The notes beneath the pieces were generated by a model. It made no database searches. It worked only from the letters and a program-made list of their open reading frames with translations, and was not told the DNA's origin. Shown in pieces: positions 25,277 to 33,723 of a DNA stretch of 64,000 bases; positions within the stretch are counted from its first letter, which is position 1, and each line of letters begins with the position of its first letter. A program made the translations under genes and the position numbers. The stretch is from the NCBI GenBank assembly GCA_046328115.1, contig JAXLXE010000003.1, positions 372,001 to 436,000 on the forward strand, in the 5' to 3' direction. Source of the DNA: JAXLXE01 sp046328115 (lineage in GTDB: Bacteria > Chloroflexota > UBA6077 > JACCZL01).

Positions 25277-26401
25277 TCAGTCCACCGGGCCATTCGGAGC
25301 GATAGCGAGCTTGAACGCGGGTTGGCCGTTCACCCGATAGTCGCCGTTGAGCGACTGCATGGCCTCACCCACCTGGTCTAGCGTGAGCTGGTGGGAGACC
25401 ACGTGCTCCACCGGCAGGCGGCCGCTCTCGATCATGCGGATGGAGGAGAGGTTGTCCTGGTCGTTCATTCCCAGCGCGCCGATGTACGTGGCGTTTTTCT
25501 CCACCAGCATGGTGCAGGGATTGAACGGCAGGGTCCCGTTGTCGCTGGCGAGGCCAACCTCCAGGAAGCGACCATCCATGTCGCGGAGGTAGTTGATCCC
25601 CTCGGCAAACGCGCTGGTCAGCCCCACGCAACCGTACACCACATCCGCGCCGGCACCCCCCAGGGTCTCGGCCAGCACCGCGCGTGTGCGCTCCTCGGGC
25701 GTCTTGATCTGGGTGATGTCGATGGTCACGTCAGCGCCGAACTCACGGGCCAGAGCCAGGCGCTCAGGCGGACCACCGACCACAATGGCGCGGCCCGCGC
25801 CGGCCAGCTTGGCAACGCCCAGCGTGAAGAGGCCAATGGCACCGCACCCCTGTATGACCACCGTCTCACCCAGCCGCGGCTGGGCACGTCGGACGGCACC
25901 AGTAGCCACGCCGAGCGGCTCGTGGAGCACAGCACGGCTGGCCGGCACCTCCGTCTTGTAGATGAAGGTGGTCTCCGGCGAAGCCAGATACAGATACTGG
26001 CCGTAGCCACCGCTGAAGGGGGATGTCTCGAGAGCGGTGTAGCCGTGGCTCACCTTCTTGTTGCGGCAGCGGCGAGGCATGCGGAGGGTCCGACACTCGT
26101 AGCAGCTCCCACACCAGCTCGAGCGGGCGACCACCCGGTCACCCACCTTCAGGTCGCGGCCTAGCACGTCCTGGCGGCCACCCTCGCCAATGGCTTCGAC
26201 GATCCCCACGTTCTCGTGGCCCATGATCACGGGGAACTCGCTCTTCCACCAGCCCAGATAGCAGTGGGCGTCCGTAGCGCAGCAACCGGCAAGCTCCATC
26301 TTGAGGAGCACCGTGCCCGGCGCAGGCTCGGGAACCTGGAACGCCTCGACGGCGAACGAGCCATTGGGCTTGTTGAGGACGGCGGCGTTGCCAGTGGTCA
26401 T
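25277..26401 (-). CDS. zinc-dependent medium-chain alcohol dehydrogenase-family protein
   Basis: A 374-residue MDR-family oxidoreductase that uses NAD(P)H. The catalytic zinc ligands are Cys41 (CCATDAH) and His62-Glu63 (GHEN); the structural zinc loop is WCGSCYECRTLRMPRRC. The Rossmann motif is VIQGCGAIGLFTLGVAKLAG, and HEPLGVATGAVRRAQ precedes it. The ATG at 26401 has AAAGGAG 7 bases upstream; reading further upstream would run antisense into the HAD gene. The substrate is unknown: it resembles threonine/sorbitol-type dehydrogenases and crotonyl-CoA-type members less so. Divergent from the HAD gene. Confidence 0.88.
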   Translation of the reverse strand: MTTGNAAVLNKPNGSFAVEAFQVPEPAPGTVLLKMELAGCCATDAHCYLGWWKSEFPVIMGHENVGIVEAIGEGGRQDVLGRDLKVGDRVVARSSWCGSCYECRTLRMPRRCRNKKVSHGYTALETSPFSGGYGQYLYLASPETTFIYKTEVPASRAVLHEPLGVATGAVRRAQPRLGETVVIQGCGAIGLFTLGVAKLAGAGRAIVVGGPPERLALAREFGADVTIDITQIKTPEERTRAVLAETLGGAGADVVYGCVGLTSAFAEGINYLRDMDGRFLEVGLASDNGTLPFNPCTMLVEKNATYIGALGMNDQDNLSSIRMIESGRLPVEHVVSHQLTLDQVGEAMQSLNGDYRVNGQPAFKLAIAPNGPVD

Positions 26402-26513
26402 CTCGTGCTCCTTTGTGAACGTGGAAAGCGGTCGACCTTCACGATATCGCGACAGGGGGCGATCCGTCACGCCCAGATCAGCGGACCGGTATGGACGTGC
26501 TACCCTCTGTGCG

Positions 26514-27326
26514 ATGGGCTTGCGTGAGACCCGAACCCCGAGGCTGGCCGCGACCGACCTGGACGGGACGTTGCTGCGGTCCGACGGGACCGCCTCCGCG
26601 CGGTCGGTGGCCGCCCTGGGCGCGGCACAGGAGGCCGGGTTGGCCGTGGTGCTGGTGACCGGGCGACCGCCCCGCATGGTGGCGCCGCTAGCCCGTGATC
26701 TCGGCGCGCGCGGGTTAGCAATCTGCCTCAACGGAGCGCTGGTGCTAGACCTGGACTCCGGGGAGATCGTTGAGCACGAGCAGTGCTCGGCCGAGGTAGT
26801 AGAGGCTCTCGTGACGCGGCTTCGGGCACTGGACCGCGAAATCCGATTCGCGTTCGAGCGCGGCACCCACTTTAGCTGCGAGCCCGAGTACCTCGCCCTG
26901 GCTCCGCGGGCCAACCGAACCGGGCTGGTGGTTGACGACCTGGACACCCTCCTGGACCAGCCGGCCTCCAAGATCATCGCGCGGCACGCCACGCTCGCCC
27001 ACGCGACGCTGATGGAGCTAATCCAGTCACAGGCGAATGGCGCGGTGACCGTGACAGCCTCCACCAACACCATCGTGGAGATCGCGGCAGCGGGCGTGCA
27101 CAAGGGCCGGGCGCTGGAGCGCCTGTGCGGCCGGCGCGGAGTGGCTCAGGAGACCGTTGTGGCGTTTGGCGACATGCCGAACGACGCCACGATGCTCGAG
27201 TGGGCTGGGCACGGCGTAGCCGTGGCAAACGCGCATCCGGATGTCTTGGCGATCGCGGACAGCGTGACCCTCTCGAACGACGAGGACGGCGTGGCGGTGG
27301 TGCTAGAGCGGCTGCTTGCAGGATGA
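26514..27326 (+). CDS. HAD-superfamily Cof-type phosphatase
   Basis: A 270-residue haloacid dehalogenase-type hydrolase of subclass IIB, which dephosphorylates sugar or nucleotide phosphates. Motif I is ATDLDGTLLRSDG (nucleophile Asp), motif II VLVTGRPP, the cap domain is in the middle (about 85-190), motif III is the HKGRALERL lysine, and motif IV is VVAFGDMPNDATMLEWAGHGVAVANAHPDVLAIAD. All catalytic positions are present. ATG 26514 fits the family start immediately before motif I. It is convergent with nothing and ends 94 bases before a toxin-antitoxin pair. Confidence 0.9.
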   Translation: MGLRETRTPRLAATDLDGTLLRSDGTASARSVAALGAAQEAGLAVVLVTGRPPRMVAPLARDLGARGLAICLNGALVLDLDSGEIVEHEQCSAEVVEALVTRLRALDREIRFAFERGTHFSCEPEYLALAPRANRTGLVVDDLDTLLDQPASKIIARHATLAHATLMELIQSQANGAVTVTASTNTIVEIAAAGVHKGRALERLCGRRGVAQETVVAFGDMPNDATMLEWAGHGVAVANAHPDVLAIADSVTLSNDEDGVAVVLERLLAG

Positions 27327-27420
27327 AATGAGATCCCAGTCCCCACACAGGAGCGACCCCGCCGGCCTACAATTCGTCCGAGTAAGCCGGACCTGCACTG
27401 AGAGCGAATAGGGGGAGCGG

Positions 27421-27630
27421 ATGCACGCGCACGAGGACAGGACGGAGGCATTGCTGGCAAAGATACGGCTTCTGCCCGAAAATCGGCTTGGGGAAGTTGA
27501 AGACTTCGTCGACTTCCTCCGACAGCGCTCCCAGGATCGTACATTGGTGAGTGTCGCCGCGCGGGCGTCTGAGGCGGCCTTCGCCGCCGTCTGGGACAAC
27601 CCTGAGGACGATGCCTACAACGACCTTTGA
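27421..27630 (+). CDS. antitoxin of a MazF-type toxin-antitoxin pair
   Basis: A 69-residue acidic protein (ALLAKIRLLPENRLGEVEDFVDFLRQRSQDR ... FAAVWDNPEDDAYNDL). The helix-rich LPE-RLxEVxDFVDFLRQR motif and the terminal WDNPEDDAYNDL are typical of DUF2281-like antitoxins, whose C-terminal tail binds the toxin. It overlaps the toxin gene by 20 bases, which is diagnostic of a pair. TACAAT at 27368-27373 could be its -10 box and GGGGGAG precedes the ATG. Confidence 0.75.
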   Translation: MHAHEDRTEALLAKIRLLPENRLGEVEDFVDFLRQRSQDRTLVSVAARASEAAFAAVWDNPEDDAYNDL

Positions 27631-27994
27631 GTTCGGCGACATCGTCCTCGTTCCTTTTCCGTTCACGGATCACTCGACCGTCAAGCGCCGGCCCGCGGTT
27701 GTCGTCAGCAGCGCTCGATACAATCGGGAGAGGACGGATCTCATCGTGGCGGCAGTCACGAGTCAGGTGAGACCGTCCCAAACCATCGGAGAGCGTCTTC
27801 TAGGCGACTGGATGGCGGCCGGGCTGATCAAACGCTCTGTCTTGAAGCCGTTGCTCTCAACCGTCCATTCGAGTCTCGTAGTCCGACGACTTGGCGCGCT
27901 GAGCGAGCGGGACCTGAAATCGCTGTCAGCGGCACTACGCGAGATGCTCGGCAGTGATGCCGATAGACCCTCTCACCAGGCGGGCCTTACCTAG
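27611..27994 (+). CDS. MazF/PemK-family endoribonuclease toxin
   Basis: A 127-residue toxin with the CcdB/PemK beta-barrel. FEFGDIVLVPFPFTDHSTVKRRPAVVVSS is the defining N-terminal motif, with RTDLIVAAVTSQ in the centre and KPLLSTVHSSLVVRRLGALSERDLKSL closing the fold. MazF enzymes cleave mRNA at short sequences, arresting growth until the antitoxin is restored. ATG 27611 overlaps the antitoxin stop; the coding frame is intact. This is one of three toxin-antitoxin loci in the window. Confidence 0.88.
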   Translation: MPTTTFEFGDIVLVPFPFTDHSTVKRRPAVVVSSARYNRERTDLIVAAVTSQVRPSQTIGERLLGDWMAAGLIKRSVLKPLLSTVHSSLVVRRLGALSERDLKSLSAALREMLGSDADRPSHQAGLT

Positions 27995-28079
27995 GCACAC
28001 ACTGGGGCGCGCGGCGGCGCAGTTGGCCCGGAACGCTCGGGCAGGCTACTCTTGCACCACGCAGCCAGAGGTGTCGGCG

Positions 28080-29687
28080 ATGTCCCAGGATCTGGTCTAC
28101 CGAACAGAGCTCACCCCGCTCTCCTTCCTCGAGCGTAGCGCCGAGGTCTTTCGCAAGAAGCCGGCCGTCATCTATGGCGACACCTCGTACACGTATCCCG
28201 AGATGCGCCAGCGGGTGAATCGGCTGGCCTCCGCGTTGAAGAAGGCCGGGGTGGAGAAGGGTGACCGCGTGGCGATCCTGTGCCCCAACATCCCGCCAAT
28301 GCTAGAAGCCCACTACGGCGTCCCGCTGGCAGGCGCCATCCTGGTCTCCATCAACACCCGCCTGTCAACCGACGAGATCGCCTACATCATCGACCACTCA
28401 GGCGCGAAGGTAGTCCTGGCGGACACCGAGCTCACCCCGCTGATCGCCCCGGCCCGAGCGTCGCTCGCGAAGGTGGAGCGGTACGTCAACATCGTGGACC
28501 TACCAGACGGGACTCTGCTGGACGGGCCGGACTACGAGAGCTTCCTGGACGGTGGGAGTCCGGACGACATCCGCATCCCGGTGGCAGACGAGTACGACAC
28601 CATCTCCATCAATTACACCTCCGGAACAACCGGCCGGCCCAAAGGCGTCATGTACCACCACCGTGGGGCCTATCTGAACGCCATCGGCGAGATGATGACC
28701 AGCGGCGTGGTGAGCGACAGCGTGTACCTGTGGACGCTGCCCATGTTCCACTGCAACGGCTGGTGCTGCACCTGGGGCGTCACCAGCGTCGGCGCCACCC
28801 ACATGTGTCTGCGGCGGGTGGACCCGGGCCTGATCTGGAAACTGATTCAGGAGCAGGGTGTCACCCACCTGAACGGCGCGCCCACCGTGCTGATCGGGCT
28901 CGCGAACGATCCGGCCGCGAAGTCCGTGAAGCTATCGCGGCCGCTCACCATCACCACGGCGGCGGCGCCACCCTCCCCCTCGATCATCGCCCAGATGGAG
29001 TCGCTGGGGGCGCGCATCGTCCACGTCTACGGACTGACCGAGACGTATGGACCGCACACGGTGTGTGAGTGGCAGACCCACTGGGACGCGGAGGATCCGG
29101 AGACGCGGGCTCGGATCAAGGCTCGGCAGGGGGTGGGCTTCCAGGTCGCGGAGCGCGTCCGCGTGGTGGACGAGAACATGGCCGACGTGCCGGCCGACGG
29201 CGCCACGATGGGCGAGGTGCTGATGCGCGGTAACAACGTGATGAAGGGCTACTTCGACAACCCCCAGGCCACGGCAGAGGCGTTTCGCGGTGGCTGGTTC
29301 CACTCTGGCGACCTGGCCGTGATGCACGAGGACGGGTACATCGAGCTACGCGACCGCGCCAAGGACATCATCATCTCTGGCGGCGAGAACATCTCGACCA
29401 TCGAGGTAGAACAGTGCATCTACCAGCACCCTGAGGTGCTGGAAGTGGCCGTCATCGCGATCCCGGACGAGCGGTGGGGCGAAGTGCCAAAGGCGTTCGT
29501 CGTGCTCAAGTCGGGGGCAACCGTGACGGAGCAGGAGATCATCGAACACTGCCGCGCGCGCATCGCGCGGTTCAAGGCGCCGAAGGCCGTGGAGTTCGGC
29601 GATCTGCCGAAGACGAGCACGGGCAAAGTCCAGAAGTTCGTGCTGCGCGATCGCGAGTGGGCCGGCCGCGCCACGCGGATCAACTAG
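28080..29687 (+). CDS. acyl-CoA synthetase (AMP-forming, fatty-acid--CoA ligase)
   Basis: Activates a carboxylic acid to acyl-AMP and then acyl-CoA; 535 aa. ANL-superfamily motifs: A3 phosphate loop YTSGTTGRPKGVMYHHRG, A5 VHVYGLTETYGP, A7 GWFHSGDLAVMHEDGYIELRDRAKDIIISGGENIS and A10 PKTSTGKVQKF with the C-terminal catalytic Lys. ATG 28080 follows GTGTCGGCG; earlier in-frame codons belong to the toxin region. The substrate is probably medium- or long-chain fatty acid, as the sequence most resembles the FadD3/dimethylsulfoniopropionate-lyase-associated group of 530-540 aa enzymes. Followed by a small membrane-protein gene, likely cotranscribed. Confidence 0.92.
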   Translation: MSQDLVYRTELTPLSFLERSAEVFRKKPAVIYGDTSYTYPEMRQRVNRLASALKKAGVEKGDRVAILCPNIPPMLEAHYGVPLAGAILVSINTRLSTDEIAYIIDHSGAKVVLADTELTPLIAPARASLAKVERYVNIVDLPDGTLLDGPDYESFLDGGSPDDIRIPVADEYDTISINYTSGTTGRPKGVMYHHRGAYLNAIGEMMTSGVVSDSVYLWTLPMFHCNGWCCTWGVTSVGATHMCLRRVDPGLIWKLIQEQGVTHLNGAPTVLIGLANDPAAKSVKLSRPLTITTAAAPPSPSIIAQMESLGARIVHVYGLTETYGPHTVCEWQTHWDAEDPETRARIKARQGVGFQVAERVRVVDENMADVPADGATMGEVLMRGNNVMKGYFDNPQATAEAFRGGWFHSGDLAVMHEDGYIELRDRAKDIIISGGENISTIEVEQCIYQHPEVLEVAVIAIPDERWGEVPKAFVVLKSGATVTEQEIIEHCRARIARFKAPKAVEFGDLPKTSTGKVQKFVLRDREWAGRATRIN

Positions 29688-29705
29688 CCAGCGGGAGGCG
29701 CACGC

Positions 29706-29885
29706 TTGGACGAGTCCGCTCACCAGGACGGAAAGCAAACCCCGCTGATCCAGGAGACCTGGGCCCGCTGGAGCATGACGGACCTGGCCATGGCCGGCGG
29801 CGTGCTGCTCACCGGGCTCGGGCTGCTGGGGATGCTCATCCGGTCAATGCTGCGGAGTCGGATCCGGAGGGGGCTAGACGGCTAG
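29706..29885 (+). CDS. small single-pass membrane protein, 59 aa
   Basis: Starts at TTG 29706, 18 bases after the ligase stop, with GGGAGG 8 bases upstream. The product has a polar N-terminus (ESAHQDGKQTPLIQETWARW), one hydrophobic helix (DLAMAGGVLLTGLGLLGMLI) and a basic C-terminal tail (RSMLRSRIRRG). The topology is N-out by the positive-inside rule. Strong ribosome site, tight spacing and clean hydrophobic segment support it as a real gene; it has no recognisable family. It may be a partner or membrane anchor for the acyl-CoA synthetase. Confidence 0.5.
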   Translation: MDESAHQDGKQTPLIQETWARWSMTDLAMAGGVLLTGLGLLGMLIRSMLRSRIRRGLDG

Positions 29886-29890
29886 GGGCA

Positions 29891-30463
29891 TCAGCCGGAG
29901 GACGACGCACCCCAAAGCCTGGCGACCGGCGCGCTGAAACCGGGCAGCATTGGCGACGTGAGGATGTCGCCGTCGCGGAGGGTGGCCACGAGGTCCAAAG
30001 CAACTCCGTTTCGACGGTAAACCTGAACGGAGTGGTCCCGCCAGTCAGCGATCCAGTACTCGCGCACGCCCTCGCGGGAATACAGGCGAAGCTTCAGCTC
30101 ACGATCCCGGCGCTCATTCGCGTTCCCTGGCGACAGGACCTCTATGACCAGATCCGGCGCGATGCGCAAGTGCCCGGCCTCGTCCAGGGAGTCGGAAAAC
30201 CGCTCGGATGAGATCCAGACCAGGTCGGGCGCCACGGCGTTTTCTTCAGAAAAGATCACCCCCGGCGCCGCGGTCAGGTGTCCCGCGCCGGAGTCTCACG
30301 ACCACGTCCCGAGGAGGATCTGAAACGCGCCGCACGTCTGCTGATGGTGCCACGACGGTTGCTTCGACGCGAACAGGTCTCCGTCGATGATCTCGTAACG
30401 CGTCCCCTCAACGTCAGGCAGGCACTCCAGATCGCGGGTGGTGTAGCGTAGCGAGATGCTCAC
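29891..30463 (-). pseudogene. Uma2-family gene broken by one in-frame TGA
   Basis: Reading from GTG 30463 (GGAG 6 bases upstream), the 190-codon frame encodes a full-length Uma2 protein: RYTTRDLECLPDVEGTRYEIIDGDL, then PSWHHQQTCGAFQILLGTW, then after the stop GAGHLTAAPGVIFSEENAVAPDLVW, DLVIEVLSPGNANERRDRELKLRLYSREGVREYWIAD. Codon 56 (30298-30296) is TGA where family members usually carry Arg or similar before GAGR/H; the frame is otherwise continuous on both sides. The simplest cause is one C-to-T change (CGA to TGA). The C-terminal 122 codons could still be translated from GTG 30259. Divergent in sequence from the tandem pair at 24-25 kb. Confidence 0.8.
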
Positions 30464-30550
30464 TTGAGACTCCGCCGGCGTGGGAACACCTCTGGAGAGT
30501 ATACGTGGGCCCTAGCGCGCGGGTGACGGCTCCTTTTCCAGTCCCGGGCA

Positions 30551-31957
30551 TCAGACCTTCCAGCGCGACGGATCCGGCCGCCGCTTGTTCCAGTCGTGTG
30601 CCCGCTCGTACGAGCGAGCCACTCGAAGCACAGTCGCGTCGTCAAACGGCCGGCCCACGATCTGGATGGCCACGGGCAGTCCCTCGCGGCTAAAGCCAGC
30701 CGGCACGCTGCAGGCGGGTAGGCCCAGCAAGTTCCACGGCGCCGTGTAGCGGGACGAAGGCAGCATGACCTCGCGCTCTGAAAGCTCGCCAAAGCGGGCA
30801 GCCGGCGCGGAGTGGCCGGGGAAGAGCAGCACGTCCACATCGTCGAACAGCCGCGCCACCTGCTTCGCCATCCGCGCGCGGAGGCGCTGCGCCCGCAGCA
30901 GATCCTGCGCGGTGAACGTGCCGCCAAAGAGCACCCGGACCAGGGTGGACGGCCAGTAGCCATCCGCACGGGTGCGCGTGAGCGGCTCGTGGTACGCGTA
31001 CATCTCGGAGAGGAAGGCCCCCCACACGGGCATCCAGAGGTCCAGCAGCGGCGCATCAACGTCTGAGAGCACCGCCCCCTGATCGCGATACGTAGCCACC
31101 GCCCCCTCCGCGGCCGCGCGGACATCCGCGTGGAGCCCCTCCCAGTCGTGGTAGAAGCGCCGCAGGTAACCAATACGCAGGCCGCGCACACCGGCCTCCA
31201 GCGCCTCCGTGTAGTTGGGCACGGAGCGCTTGGCCGTGGACGCGTCACCCGCGTCGTAGCCAGCGATCGCGCGCAACAGCACGGCGGAGTCCCAGACGGA
31301 GCGCGTCATCGGGCCTACGTGGTCCAGCGACCAGCACATGGGGAGAACCCCGCGGCGGGTGACCAGTCCGTAGGTGGGCTTGTGGCCAACGATGCCGCAG
31401 AGCGAGGCCGGACCCCGGATGGAGCCACCCGTATCTGAGCCCAGCGACCCAGCGCAGAGCCCGGCCGCCGTGGCGGCGCCGGACCCGGAGCTGGATCCGG
31501 CCGTCACACGCGTAACGTCCCAGGGATTCCGGCCGGTGGCCAGCTCGCCGTCCGCGCGCGGACGGCCAAAAGCGAACTCGTGCATGGACAGCTTGCCCAG
31601 GCACACGGCGCCGGCCGATTCCAGTTTTTCCACGATGGGCGAGCTCACGCTGGGGACGTTGTCCCGGAGCATGCGGGAGCCCCCGGCGGTGCGGACACCG
31701 GCGGTCTCGATCAAATCCTTGATGGCTATAGGCACGCCGTGGAGCGGACCCCGCCAGCGGCCCGCCGCTAGCTGATCGTCGGCCGCCTGGGCCTGAGCCA
31801 GCGCACGCTCGCCGGTCACCGTGATGTAGGAGCGCAGCACGCCGTCGTGCGCGGCAATGCGGTCCAGATATGCCTGAGTGGCCTCTACGGAGGAGACGCG
31901 CCGCTGGCGTATCGCCTCGCTGACACCCTGGAGGTCAAGGTCGCAGATCGCCGTCAT
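30551..31957 (-). CDS. amidase-signature-family hydrolase
   Basis: A 468-residue amidase of the GatA/AtzE type that hydrolyses an amide bond by the Ser-cisSer-Lys triad. Lys80 (IAIKDLIE), Ser155 (GSSSGSGAA) and Ser179 (GSDTGGSIR) have the same spacing as S. aureus GatA (79/154/178). GFSREGLPVAIQIVGRPFDDATVLRVA closes the fold. The ATG at 31957 overlaps the TGA of the preceding 74-aa gene in the form ATGA, so translation is coupled. No gatB is nearby, so tRNA amidation is unlikely; an AtzE-like or other small-molecule amidase is better supported. Confidence 0.88.
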   Translation of the reverse strand: MTAICDLDLQGVSEAIRQRRVSSVEATQAYLDRIAAHDGVLRSYITVTGERALAQAQAADDQLAAGRWRGPLHGVPIAIKDLIETAGVRTAGGSRMLRDNVPSVSSPIVEKLESAGAVCLGKLSMHEFAFGRPRADGELATGRNPWDVTRVTAGSSSGSGAATAAGLCAGSLGSDTGGSIRGPASLCGIVGHKPTYGLVTRRGVLPMCWSLDHVGPMTRSVWDSAVLLRAIAGYDAGDASTAKRSVPNYTEALEAGVRGLRIGYLRRFYHDWEGLHADVRAAAEGAVATYRDQGAVLSDVDAPLLDLWMPVWGAFLSEMYAYHEPLTRTRADGYWPSTLVRVLFGGTFTAQDLLRAQRLRARMAKQVARLFDDVDVLLFPGHSAPAARFGELSEREVMLPSSRYTAPWNLLGLPACSVPAGFSREGLPVAIQIVGRPFDDATVLRVARSYERAHDWNKRRPDPSRWKV

Positions 31958-32178
31958 GGCCGCACTCCCCAGGTGGGCGGCTTTTCCATGAAGTCTGGCT
32001 CCTCCGGGAGCGCCAGCTCGGTGGTGCGCAGCACCTGGCGCTGAGGCAGGAAATCCTCCCACATGGTGAAGAGGGTCTCGCGGAGATCGTCGGGAACGGC
32101 CAGGCCACCAACTTCGAGCTCGCGCTGGAACTGGGCGCGGAGTGCGGCGTCATCGGCGGGAGTTCGGGCAGGGCTCAC
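31954..32178 (-). CDS. AtzG-like small accessory protein of the amidase
   Basis: A 74-residue helical protein (ADDAALRAQFQRELEVGGLAVPDDLRETLFTMWEDFLPQRQVLRTTELALPEEPDF) that ends in a 4-base ATGA overlap with the amidase. GTG 32178 has AAGGAG 7 bases upstream. Size, position and coupling match AtzG, the small protein that forms a GatC/GatA-like complex with the amidase AtzE in biuret/cyanuric acid breakdown; the similarity is architectural and I have not aligned it. It could instead be a GatC relative or a protein of unrelated type. Confidence 0.6.
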   Translation of the reverse strand: MSPARTPADDAALRAQFQRELEVGGLAVPDDLRETLFTMWEDFLPQRQVLRTTELALPEEPDFMEKPPTWGVRP

Positions 32179-32286
32179 GTCTGCGCTCCTTCTATCAGCG
32201 GGGGTTGCAGCGGCGTGGTAGCAGCGGAATGGCGAGGGTGTGGCAGGCGGGTGGCGGACGCACTGAGAGTAGCGGCGCGGGTCGAG

Positions 32287-33591
32287 TGTGTCAACGGCGC
32301 GAATTGCCTCATAAGAAATCTTCTCGAAGGCAGAGACGATGCCTCAGAACAAAGCTTCTCGAACGGGAGGCTGGAACGGTGGGGCGAGCGAGTGTGCGCG
32401 AGCTGGTGGCGGCGTTACGGCCACGCTATCAACGGGCCGCCAAACGGGATCGTGGACGGATCCTGGATGAGTTTTGCGCGGCGACCGGGTACCACCGGGT
32501 GTATGCCCGGTCACTGCTCGGTCGGGTGGCCCATGCCCCGCGCCCCACGGGCGCGCGGCGCGGCGGGCGCCCACCGCTCTATGGTCCCGAGGACCGGTTG
32601 CTGCTGGAGCTGTGCTGGGAGTTGACCGATGGCGTGTGCAGCAAGCGGTTGGCGCCGTTTCTAGGCACCCTGGTGGCCAAGCTGGCGCGACTGGGAGCGC
32701 TCCCCGAGGAGTTGACGCGGCCGTGCAGGCGCGCGTGGCGGGGATGAGCGCGTCGACGATCGATCGGCTGCTGCGCGCGACGCGGGCGGTCTGGCCGCGC
32801 GGGGTCGGGCGACGACGAAGCCGGGCAGCCTGCTGCGGAGCCAGGTGGCGATTCGGACATTCGCGGACTGGGATGAGGCGAAGCCGGGGTTTCTGGAGGT
32901 GGATCTGGTGGCGCACAGTGGAGCGAGCGGGGCGGGAGTTCGCGTTCACGCTGAGCGGGGTGGATGTGGCGACCGGCTGGATCAGCCTTGAGGCGGTGCG
33001 GAACAAGAGCGAGCTGGCCGTGTTCGCGGCGTTCGAGCGGTTGCGGGAGCGGCTGCCATTCCCGTTGCGTGGGATCGACTGCGACAACGGTGGGGAGTTC
33101 ATCAACCACAACATGCGGCGATACTGCGAGCAGGAGCGAATCACGCTGACGCGGAGTCGCCCGTATCGGAAGAACGACAACTGCTACATCGAGCAGAAGA
33201 ACTGGAGCGTGGTGCGGCGCCTGGTCGGGTACGCACGATTCGAGGCCGGTGCGCTGCCGACGCTGGAGGCGTTGTACGCGGTGGCGCGGGACCATGTGAA
33301 CTACTTGCAGCCGGGTCCGGAAGCTGGTGACCAAAGACCGTGACGGAGCGAAGGTGAGACGGCAGTACGACGCGGCGCAGACACCGTACCAGCGCGTACT
33401 GGCCGACCAGCACGTGGACGAGCACGTGAAGGCGACGTTGACCGAGCATGACGAACGACTGCATCCGGTGCAGGTGAAGCTGGCGATGGAGGAGCTCCAG
33501 ACCAAGCTGTACGGCCATGCGGTCAGCGTCGGTCGAGAAGCATCGGTTGTGACGCAGCGAACCGACGAAAGGAAGATTTAGTTTTGACGCA
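32287..33591. mobile_element. decayed insertion sequence with terminal TG(T/C)GTCAA
   Basis: The left end TGTGTCAA (32287-32294) and right end TTGACGCA (33584-33591, inverted TGCGTCAA) bound a 1.3 kb segment holding a fragmented transposase. Inside both ends the same submotifs recur: AAATCTTC at about 32315 and inverted at 33572-33579, and CTTCTCGA(A/C)CG at about 32330-32370 on the left and inverted on the right. These would be transposase-binding sites. No clear target-site duplication flanks it (TCGAG versus GAACG). The element looks old and immobile. Confidence 0.6.
32379..33581 (+). pseudogene. integrase-core (DDE) transposase, multiply frameshifted
   Basis: Reads from GTG 32379 (GGGAGG 8 bases upstream) as GRASVRELVAALRPRYQRAAKRDRG, a helix-turn-helix transposase start. 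The frame changes near 32715, near 32808, near 32933 and near 33320, so at least four indels are needed. Conserved pieces are GSLLRSQVAIRTFADWDEAKPG and FLEVDLVAH (DDE first Asp), FAFTLSGVDVATGW, PLRGIDCDNGGEFIN (second Asp) and RSRPYRKNDNCYIEQKNW (Glu). It ends at TAG 33579-33581. Non-functional; it belongs to the rve-type transposases common in Chloroflexota, exact IS family not assigned. Confidence 0.8.
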
Positions 33592-33723
33592 GAACGCGGC
33601 GGCGGACGTACAACTGGATCATCCGCGAAGCCGGATGGATGTCGATTTGGCCGATGCCCTCTCATCTGCTCTGGCTTCGTTCGGCGAAATTCGTAGCCGT
33701 ACGCCGCCTACTGAGCATGGCGC

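Noticed and set aside
25277..27103. Alcohol dehydrogenase read as a 608-residue protein
   Set aside because: The first 234 codons run antisense through the HAD gene; ATG 26401 has AAAGGAG and the correct family N-terminus.
30296..30298. Selenocysteine at the in-frame TGA of the Uma2 gene
   Set aside because: Uma2 has no Sec/Cys at this place, and no SECIS-type hairpin is apparent directly after the codon; a nonsense mutation is simpler.
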